34,797 bases of DNA, from NCBI GenBank assembly GCA_024641125.1, contig JAHEDQ010000019.1, positions 1-34,797 on the forward strand, read 5' to 3'. Shown piece after piece: positions 29,453 to 34,797 of this stretch (position 1 is its first letter; each line of letters opens with the position of its first letter). Both the position numbers and the translations under genes were made by a program. The stretch is from Candidatus Competibacteraceae bacterium. GTDB taxonomy: Bacteria; Pseudomonadota; Gammaproteobacteria; Competibacterales; JAHEDQ01. The notes beneath the pieces were generated by a model that was given only the letters and a program-made list of their open reading frames with translations, had not been told where the DNA came from and ran no database searches.

Positions 29453-30593
29453 GCAGAAACCCCTCGCCGAGACCGAGGGCGCAGAGGACGCGGCGCCTGC
29501 CAGCGAATCCGAGGTCGCGTCGGAACAGTTGGACGGGAAGCCCGTGCGCCGCGCGACCCTGATCGTGGCCTTCATTTGCGTTGTGCTGTTTGCCCTCTAC
29601 GTGCTCACCGATCGTCACACACCCTACACGGATTCGGCGCGCGTCAATGGCTTCGTGGTGCCGATCGTCGCCGAGGTATCGGGCTATCTGGTCAAAGTGC
29701 AAGCCGATCCAAATGAGGCCGTGGCGCCGGGAACGGTTCTGGCTCGAATCGACCCCAGCCGCTATCAGCTCGCGGTGGAACAGGCCGCGGCGGCGCTCGA
29801 ACTCGCCGGCCAGGAAGTGGGGGCCGGCACGGCCTCGGTGGAAACCGCCCAGGCTCAGCTGGTCGCGGCACGGGCCAATCTGGATAACACGCGGGTCCAG
29901 GCCGGACGCATCCTGGCGGTGGAAGAGAAGGGCGTGGTGACCCGCGCCCAGGCCGATGAGGCCCGGGCGCGGGTTGCCCAGGCCGAGGCGGATCTCGCCA
30001 GTGCCGAGGCGGAGCTCGAGCGCGCCAAAGAACAACTCGGCAGCCAGGGACAGGACAACCCCCGGATCCGGCGTGCGCTGGCCGATCTGCAGGAAGCGCA
30101 GCTGGACCTTGCCCGCACCGAACTGCAGGCGCCGTCCGTGGGCGGGGTCACCAACCTGCAGGTGGATGTGGGCAGCTACGTCAAATCCGGCCAACCCATC
30201 ATGACCTTCGTATCCGGCAACGATGTCTGGATCGAGGCCGACATGCGGGAGAACAGCCTGGGCAACATCAAACCGGGTGATCGTGCCGAGATTCTGCTGG
30301 ATGTGGCCCCGGGTCGCCTGTTCGAGGGGGTGGTGGACAGCATCGGTCCGGGCGTGGAGATCAAATCTGCCGGTGCGCCGGGCGATCTACCGACCCCGTC
30401 GGCGCCGAAAACCTGGTTGCGCGACGCCCAGCGCTTCCCGGTGATCATCCGGTTTGTGGATCAGGAGGCCGCGGGGCTGCGCCGCGTCGGGGGCCAGGCC
30501 GATGTGGTCGTGTACACGGGAAGCAATCCACTGACCAACGCACTCGGGTGGGTCGTCATTCGCCTCGCCAGCATCCTGTCCTATGTCTACTGA
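29445..30593 (+). CDS. HlyD/EmrA-type membrane fusion protein
   Basis: A 382-residue periplasmic adaptor. One N-terminal membrane anchor (TLIVAFICVVLFALYVLTDRH, residues about 37-57) is followed by the lipoyl half-motif ARVNGFVVPIVAEVSGYLVKVQADPNEAVAPG, a long alpha-hairpin of Ala/Glu/Gln heptads (residues about 110-215), the second lipoyl half (LQAPSVGGVTNLQVDVGSYVKSGQPIM) and a beta-barrel domain (DVWIEADMRENSLGNIKPGDRAEI). It would link an inner-membrane transporter to export. The gene overlaps its upstream neighbour by 8 bp and its downstream neighbour by 11 bp. Confidence 0.9.
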   Translation: MAEQKPLAETEGAEDAAPASESEVASEQLDGKPVRRATLIVAFICVVLFALYVLTDRHTPYTDSARVNGFVVPIVAEVSGYLVKVQADPNEAVAPGTVLARIDPSRYQLAVEQAAAALELAGQEVGAGTASVETAQAQLVAARANLDNTRVQAGRILAVEEKGVVTRAQADEARARVAQAEADLASAEAELERAKEQLGSQGQDNPRIRRALADLQEAQLDLARTELQAPSVGGVTNLQVDVGSYVKSGQPIMTFVSGNDVWIEADMRENSLGNIKPGDRAEILLDVAPGRLFEGVVDSIGPGVEIKSAGAPGDLPTPSAPKTWLRDAQRFPVIIRFVDQEAAGLRRVGGQADVVVYTGSNPLTNALGWVVIRLASILSYVY

Positions 30594-31653
30594 CGCGTCG
30601 GCGCCCGCGGTCTCGCCGGCCGGTGGCCTGGATCAAGCCGAGCGGGCCACGCTTCGATATGGCATTGGCACTGGGCTCAGCGCTGCGCTTGCCTACGGGA
30701 TCGGCTGGCCTCTCGCCTACATCGCCCCGGTCCTGGTAGTTTCCATGTTCCTGGGGCCGCCCGGGCACCGCCTGCCGTTGCAGGCGGGAATCGTGATGGT
30801 GCTGTCGGTCGCCACGACCTGTGTCGCCGCCTATGCGGTCACGGCTGCCCTAATGCCGTACCCGTTGGTGCTTCTGGTCGTGGTCATGCTGGCCTTGTTC
30901 CTCATCTACTACGGCATGGCGGGGGGCCTGGCGCCATTTCAGCTGACTTGGCTCCTGATCGCCGTGCTGTTGATCCCCATGATGGGCCAGACCTCGATGG
31001 GGCTGGCCTGGGAGATCGTCAAGTCCCTGGTCGTCGCGGCGGCCCTCGGGCTTATCCTGAACTGGCTGACCCACTGGTTGGTGCCCGATCCGGTGCTGCC
31101 TGGCAGCCCAACGGTCCCGCCCGTTGCGCGGACACCACCGTCAACCGACCTACGCATCCAGGCCGCCCGCCGCAGTCTTCTGGTGGTGATGCCGATCGCG
31201 TTGCTGTCTTTGACCTTTAATATGAGCAGCCTCCTGCTCACCATGATTTTCGTCGCGTTGATGTCCCTGCAACCGTCCCTGGCGGCGGGCCGCGCGGGTG
31301 GCGCTGCCATGATCATGGGCAACCTGCTCGGTGGCCTCGTCGCCATCCTCGTCTACAATCTTTTGCGGGCGGTGCCGACCTATAGCCTCGTCGTTGCGCT
31401 GTTGACCCTGGTGGGCCTCATCCTGGGACGCCGCCTGTTCTCAGCCTCACCGATGGCGCCCGTCTATGGCACCGCCATGACCACGGCGCTGATCCTGGTC
31501 GGGAGCAGTACGTTGCCCTACGCGGACACGGCAGACGTAAAATTCGTCGCCCGTCTGACCCAGGTCGGTCTCGCCGCGCTCTACATCGTCTCTGCGTTCT
31601 GGGTTTGGGACCAGCTGACCGCGCCGCGCGGCTCCAAGCGGCAGCCTAAGTAA
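30583..31653 (+). CDS. DUF2955 membrane protein, FUSC/AaeB-like efflux component
   Basis: A 356-residue protein with about nine to ten membrane helices in two repeats: ATLRYGIGTGLSAALAYGIGWPLAYIAPVLVVSMFL begins the first and RRSLLVVMPIALLSLTFNMSSLLLTMIFVALMSLQPSL the second. DUF2955 proteins are regularly encoded with HlyD-type adaptors and resemble the aromatic-acid efflux pump AaeB. The gene overlaps the adaptor gene by 11 bp. Together the three genes form a compact efflux system of unknown substrate. Downstream begins a region of gene remnants. Confidence 0.85.
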   Translation: MSTDASAPAVSPAGGLDQAERATLRYGIGTGLSAALAYGIGWPLAYIAPVLVVSMFLGPPGHRLPLQAGIVMVLSVATTCVAAYAVTAALMPYPLVLLVVVMLALFLIYYGMAGGLAPFQLTWLLIAVLLIPMMGQTSMGLAWEIVKSLVVAAALGLILNWLTHWLVPDPVLPGSPTVPPVARTPPSTDLRIQAARRSLLVVMPIALLSLTFNMSSLLLTMIFVALMSLQPSLAAGRAGGAAMIMGNLLGGLVAILVYNLLRAVPTYSLVVALLTLVGLILGRRLFSASPMAPVYGTAMTTALILVGSSTLPYADTADVKFVARLTQVGLAALYIVSAFWVWDQLTAPRGSKRQPK

Positions 31654-32010
31654 TCCGGTGCATCCGCGTCATAGCGGCAACTTTTGGCCTCGGCCTGCTC
31701 GCTCGCGGTCTCGTACAGTTGATGGTCCAACGATTCGGTGGCGTCAGGCAGGGCGGCCACCCGTTCCTTGAGGTGCTCGGCCCGCTGGTCCGCCAGGGCC
31801 TCGATTCGTCCCTTCAGGGCCGCACGCCGTTGTGCGGTTTCCGCGATCAAGGCCTTGAGTTTCGCCGTGGGAAGCGTCCGCACTGATGGGGGCAGTTGAT
31901 CCGGCCTGATGTCCTCAAGGGCGGTATGGCCCCGGCTCACATCTTCCACCAGATCATGCTCGCCGAAGAGGTTCGAGACACCCGCGGCCGAGGTGTTGAA
32001 GGTGGCCCGA
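31654..32010 (-). pseudogene. C-terminal fragment of an unidentified protein, possibly VWA-domain type
   Basis: The minus strand keeps a clean protein-like frame: VRRATFNTSAAGVSNLFGEH, DLVEDVSRGHTALEDI, then RTLPTAKLKALIAETAQRRA, ALKGRIEALADQRAEHLKER and an acidic tail. The order (short strand, DVSRG..A.EDI, Lys/Arg-rich helix) resembles the tail of bacterial VWA-domain proteins as I remember them, but I am not sure. No start or N-terminal domain is present; the upstream side is cut by IS110 leader sequence, and the 3' side runs into the DUF2955 gene. Confidence 0.4.
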
Positions 32011-32111
32011 CGCACACGGGAGGGCACCGACGCCGACTCGTGCGCCTAGGCTTACCTGTGTTGGTGGCCATCTCACGGGGTCGAGACCATCAGAGCAAAC
32101 GGGAGGCGTCG

Positions 32112-32335
32112 ATGAATCAGCACACAATTTACGTCGGAATTGATGTCGATGACATCCGCTACCACGGTAGCGCATTGATTCCGAGCACCGGTGAGATGCT
32201 GGATTTCGACTGTCGACCGACATTGAAGGGTCTGGCCGGGCAACTCGAGAAGGTGCGTGGGGGTTTTGGCGTGGTGCAGATGAAGCTCTGCTACCGAGCA
32301 TCATACGTTGGCTTCTCGCTGCAGCGCGACCTGAA
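32112..32335 (+). pseudogene. IS110-family transposase, N-terminal fragment
   Basis: From ATG 32112, after a GGGAGG site, the plus strand encodes MNQHTIYVGIDVDDIRYHGS, ALIPSTGEMLDFDCRPTLKG, then LCYRASYVGFSLQRDL. This is the start of an IS110-family DEDD transposase with the first catalytic Asp in YVGIDVDD. Similarity stops at about 32335, where sulfatase sequence begins in another frame. The second half with the remaining catalytic residues and the Ser domain is absent. Confidence 0.85.
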
Positions 32336-32627
32336 CGCCACAAGCTCTCTCGCTACTTCTCTACCGCTCAGCACCATGTACCCCGTAGCCTGGAACAGCT
32401 GCTGGCAATCAACGATGTGGAACTGTTCGACCTGGAATCGGACCCAGAGGAAATGAACAACCTGGCGCCGCATCCCAAGGCGAATGGGGAACTCCTGGTC
32501 GCGATGAACGAAAAGCTAAATGCGCTAATCGAGTGAAGAGGTTGGGGAAGATGCCGGTCAGATGCTCCCTGGCGACGATCCGGCCCAATGGCGCCTCGAT
32601 CCCGACATCCGCAATATTCGAATGTAA
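32336..32627 (+). pseudogene. Sulfatase, C-terminal fragment with frameshift
   Basis: The plus strand encodes HKLSRYFSTAQHHVPRSLEQ, LLAINDVELFDLESDPEEMN, NLAPHPKANGELLVAMNEKL and NALIE, then a one-base shift (TGA created at 32534-32536) and EEVGEDAGQMLPGDDPAQWR, LDPDIRNIRM, ending TAA 32625-32627. VELFDLESDPxExxNLA is the standard end of arylsulfatase-family proteins. The catalytic N-terminal domain is missing. It is a remnant joined to the IS110 piece. Confidence 0.8.
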
Positions 32628-32710
32628 CTCTGAACGGCAGAAAACCCACTCGGTCTGATGTTCTTGTGGCCGCTGTTGTCCGGCGCGTCGCCGCACCTGT
32701 TCCGGCGGTC

Positions 32711-33291
32711 CTAGTACTGCACCACGCGCACGGCGAGTTTGAACAGTTTGATGATCACGGTGCAAGGCTGTGCTTTAGCCAGCTCGGTTCCGGCAAGGAT
32801 GTCGCTGCGCAGCATCTGGCGCAGGACATAGGCCGCACAGGAGAAAAACAGGCGCATCTGATTGGCCAGGAAGCCGTGATCGGAGGTGCGGTCGCTGGCC
32901 AGATCGTTCTCGATCATCTTGATGAAATTCCCGTCCTGGCCGCGCGCGCAGTTATAGATCGCGATCGAGGCACTCGGGGCTGGGCAAATCCAGGGAGGAG
33001 ACCACGAAGCGAGGATTGGCGCCGAGTTCCATCACCTCGGCCTCGAGGATGGAGCGCAGGCGATCCGATAGACGCGCTGCGCCATCAGCTCGCGTATCGA
33101 ATGGGTTAGGAGCGATGACGCCGGTCGTTGAACGCCGCACTCAGGCGCTGGGTCAGGCCGATTTAACGATCGACACCACGCAGGATATTAGGGCCGAAGT
33201 CCGAGGACAGCGTCCCGCCGTCAAACTCTGCACGCACGCTCAGGCCGTCGATCGGGGGAAAACGTAGCGGCTCTGGATTAGACTGAGACAT
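32711..33291 (-). pseudogene. IS1380-family transposase, internally deleted
   Basis: The ATG at 33291 begins MSQSNPEPLRFPPIDGLSVR, AEFDGGTLSSDFGPNILRGV, DR*IGLTQRLSAAFNDRRH, the N-terminus of IS1380 transposases, with an internal TAA. Around 33075 the sequence jumps from LMAQRVYRIAC to EAEVMELGANPRFVVSSLDL, a C-terminal block, then after a frame change MIENDLASDRTSDHGFLANQ, MRLFFSCAAYVLRQMLRSDI, LAGTELAKAQ, ending TAG at 32713-32711. Most of the catalytic core is deleted. Roughly 190 of an expected 430-plus codons remain. Confidence 0.85.
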
Positions 33292-33499
33292 GGGCGACCT
33301 CGCTTGGCTTCTGCTGAAGCGTTATTGGCGTAACACGCATTTTATCAATGGGTTGAACGAGGTTAGCCCTTTTTTATAAATAATCCGGGATAGGTAGGCA
33401 TTCCGTGAGACAGACCGGCCAGTCGAGATATTTTCCTTCCAGGTAACCCTTATTCATGAGGATGTCTGCCCACAAAAGCCCCTTTATTTTCCTATACAT
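33292..33499. other. IS1380 outer end and unassigned spacer
   Basis: The first 100 bp upstream of the IS1380 start (33292-33400) form its leader; CCGGGATAGGTAGG near 33385-33400 follows TTTATAAATAAT and may include the terminal repeat. From 33400 to 33499 is AT-richer sequence without a recognisable gene, ending where the duplicated SDR-upstream block begins. Nothing else is seen. Confidence 0.35.
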
Positions 33500-33752
33500 C
33501 AAGTGGGACCCCTGCCGGTCGAACTCGGCCCGTTGGATTGCACTCGAACTGCTCGCCATCGATCGATGCCTCCCGGCTGGCGGCGGCCCGGCACACCGTG
33601 AACGGTGCCTAAACCCGGTCTCGGCTGTTAGTGTATCGCGACACGATTCAGCAGGGCGGAAAACTCGCGACACGGGTGGAGGAACTGGAGATGACAAAGA
33701 TCGCATTGGTTACCGGCGCGGGTTCTGGCATCGGGCGGCAAACGGCTCTGGC
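33500..33752 (+). repeat. Direct repeat, copy 2: upstream region and start of the intact SDR gene
   Basis: This is the partner of 23550-23816. It comprises about 190 bp of upstream sequence, including an inverted pair in CACCGTGAACGGTG (33595-33608), and the first 60 bases of the SDR gene. Because this copy leads into an intact gene, it is the likely parent. The 9.95-kb interval between copies contains all the IS91, IS110 and IS1380 debris. Confidence 0.85.
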
Positions 33753-34434
33753 TCTTGGCAAAGCCGGGTTTCGAGTTGCCCTGTGTGGCAGACGGGCATC
33801 GGCCCTGGACGAAACCATCGCCCTGGCGGGCAGCGCCGACATGAAGGCGTTTCCCTGCGATGTGTCCGACGCCGCGGCGGTGGCCGGCCTATTCAGCGCG
33901 ATCCAGAACCATTATGGCCGGCTCGATCTGCTGTTCAACAACGCCGGCACCAACGTTCCGGCAACCAACTTCGGCGATCTGACGGCCGATCAATGGAAGC
34001 AGGTGATCGATGTCAATCTCACCGGCGCTTTTCTCTGTGCCCACGGGGCATTCAATCTGATGCGCGGGCAAAGCCCCCAGGGCGGGCGCATCATCAACAA
34101 TGGATCCATTTCCGCCCACGTTCCGAGACCCGGTTCGGCGCCCTACACTGCGTCAAAACACGCCATCACCGGCCTGACCCGGTCCATTTCCCTGGACGGA
34201 CGTGCCTTCAACATCGCCTGCGGGCAGATCGACATCGGCAATGCCGCCTCGGACATGACCGCAAGCATGGTCTCCGGCGTGCCCCAGGCCGACGGCAGCA
34301 TGAAACCGGAACCCAGGATGGACGTGGACCTGGTGGCCGACGCCATCGTACACATGGCGGAACTGCCGCTTGAGGCCAATGTGCAGTTCATCACCATTAT
34401 GGCGACCAACATGCCCTTCATCGGGCGCGGTTAG
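33691..34434 (+). CDS. SDR-family oxidoreductase
   Basis: A 247-residue classical [23 protein letters not shown] (cofactor loop), [22 protein letters not shown] with the catalytic Ser, and YTASKHA with Tyr and Lys. [10 protein letters not shown] after strand 2 suggests possible NADP preference but this is weak. ATG 33691 has GGAGG 9 bp upstream. A polyamine-type binding protein gene begins 133 bp downstream on the same strand, so the enzyme may belong to a second amine or sugar-derivative catabolic unit extending beyond the window. Its 5' end is duplicated in truncated form at 23755. Confidence 0.88.
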   Translation: MTKIALVTGAGSGIGRQTALALGKAGFRVALCGRRASALDETIALAGSADMKAFPCDVSDAAAVAGLFSAIQNHYGRLDLLFNNAGTNVPATNFGDLTADQWKQVIDVNLTGAFLCAHGAFNLMRGQSPQGGRIINNGSISAHVPRPGSAPYTASKHAITGLTRSISLDGRAFNIACGQIDIGNAASDMTASMVSGVPQADGSMKPEPRMDVDLVADAIVHMAELPLEANVQFITIMATNMPFIGRG

Positions 34435-34567
34435 CCGGCACCGTAGTGCCCGGCCCATGTGCGAACGGTCGGCGCGCGCCACACCATCGGGCGCTTGATT
34501 TCCACCTCGGCGGTGATCTACAGATAGAAACTGATCCGACGATTCCAAAAACAGGGGAACACCGAAC
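34435..34567 (+). other. Spacer before the second binding-protein gene
   Basis: No gene in 133 bp. AGGGGAA (around 34551-34558) supplies a ribosome binding site for the ATG at 34568. None of the TTGACA pairs found in the BMC locus is present here. Confidence 0.4.
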
Positions 34568-34797
34568 ATGAAACGTTTGGGCGGCGCAACCGCCGTACTG
34601 ATGATGACCGGCACGCTGATCGCCGGCAGCGCTGCGGCGGCGGAGAAGATCGTCATTTCCAATTGGGACGGCTATATGCCGGCCGACCTGCTGGAGCGAT
34701 TCACCGCCGCAACCGGCATCGAAGCCGAACTTGCGCTGCATGGGACCAACGAGGAGATCATGGGCAAAGTGGTGGCCAGCGGCGGCAAAGGCTACGA
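34568..34797 (+). CDS. PotD-like substrate-binding protein, N-terminal part (runs off right edge)
   Basis: From ATG 34568 the frame reads MKRLGGATAVLMMTGTLIAG, SAAAAEKIVISNWDGYMPAD, LLERFTAATGIEAELALHGT, NEEIMGKVVASGGKGY and continues out of the window. The first 26 residues are a Sec signal peptide ending in AAAA. KIVISNWDGYMPADLLERFTAATGI is the typical start of polyamine-type ABC binding proteins, with the aromatic WDGY pocket residues. It differs from the BMC-linked binding protein, which uses a Tat signal and WEGY. Transporter subunits are presumably encoded beyond the edge. Confidence 0.85.
   Translation, partial: MKRLGGATAVLMMTGTLIAGSAAAAEKIVISNWDGYMPADLLERFTAATGIEAELALHGTNEEIMGKVVASGGKGY

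Noticed and set aside
31581-31653. 3' extension of the minus-strand fragment into the DUF2955 gene
   Set aside because: The overlap is with the intact C-terminus of DUF2955, so the frame there is chance.
32588-33109. Plus-strand open frame across the IS1380 remnant
   Set aside because: Antisense to transposase sequence and without family motifs.
1-34797. tRNA, rRNA or CRISPR features
   Set aside because: No cloverleaf with a conserved T-loop, rRNA segment or regularly spaced repeat array was recognised on reading; a covariance-model search would be needed to exclude small RNAs.

Overview
The window is about 35 kb of GC-rich DNA from a member of the Pseudomonadota. It is probably a gammaproteobacterium, but that is inferred only from the families present (YebE-type DUF533, C4-dicarboxylate TRAP system, polyamine-type ABC transporter, IS5/IS91/IS110/IS1380 remnants). 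It holds no rRNA, tRNA or CRISPR array that I can see.

Left part (1-10.3 kb). An IS5-family element enters from the left edge and ends exactly at the stop codon of a non-pyrrolysine MttB-family methyltransferase. Next come a membrane-anchored glycerophosphodiester phosphodiesterase, a TerC-family membrane protein, a universal stress protein, a small HExxH membrane protein, a DUF533/YebE protein, and a complete DctPQM TRAP transporter with a terminator-like hairpin between dctP and dctQ.

Core (10.3-23.3 kb). This is the outstanding feature: a bacterial microcompartment (BMC) locus of about 12 kb on the minus strand. In transcription order it encodes a Tat-type polyamine-like substrate-binding protein, an ABC ATPase and two permeases; then an SDR alcohol dehydrogenase, an APH-fold small-molecule kinase, a class III aminotransferase-fold phospholyase and a CoA-acylating-type aldehyde dehydrogenase with a C-terminal encapsulation peptide; then a tandem-domain BMC-T shell protein, a small accessory protein starting with a matching encapsulation-like peptide, a pentameric BMC-P, a hexameric BMC-H, a second BMC-T and an isochorismatase-fold hydrolase. 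The enzyme set matches the RMM/aminoacetone-type microcompartment known from Mycobacterium smegmatis: amino alcohol taken up, oxidised or phosphorylated, phosphate and ammonia eliminated to an aldehyde inside the shell, aldehyde converted to acyl-CoA. The ABC importer and the hydrolase are the local additions. An AraC-family regulator is divergent from the operon. Paired TTGACA repeats exactly 21 bp apart occur both in front of the importer genes and in front of the phospholyase-shell genes, which suggests one regulator driving two promoters.

Right part (23.3-34.8 kb). This is a patchwork of live genes and debris. Apparently intact genes are a DUF6152/DUF6644 pair, an S1/P1 nuclease, a three-gene efflux cluster (AI-2E-type permease, HlyD-type adaptor, DUF2955 protein), an SDR gene and the start of a second polyamine-type binding protein at the right edge. 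Between them lie a truncated duplicate of the SDR promoter and 5' end, two permuted fragments of an IS91-family transposase on either side of the nuclease, an RTX-repeat fragment, an acetolactate-synthase-type 3' fragment with an internal stop, a possible VWA-protein tail, an IS110 5' fragment, a frameshifted sulfatase tail and an internally deleted IS1380 transposase. The region looks like a hot spot of repeated insertion and decay next to the metabolic locus.
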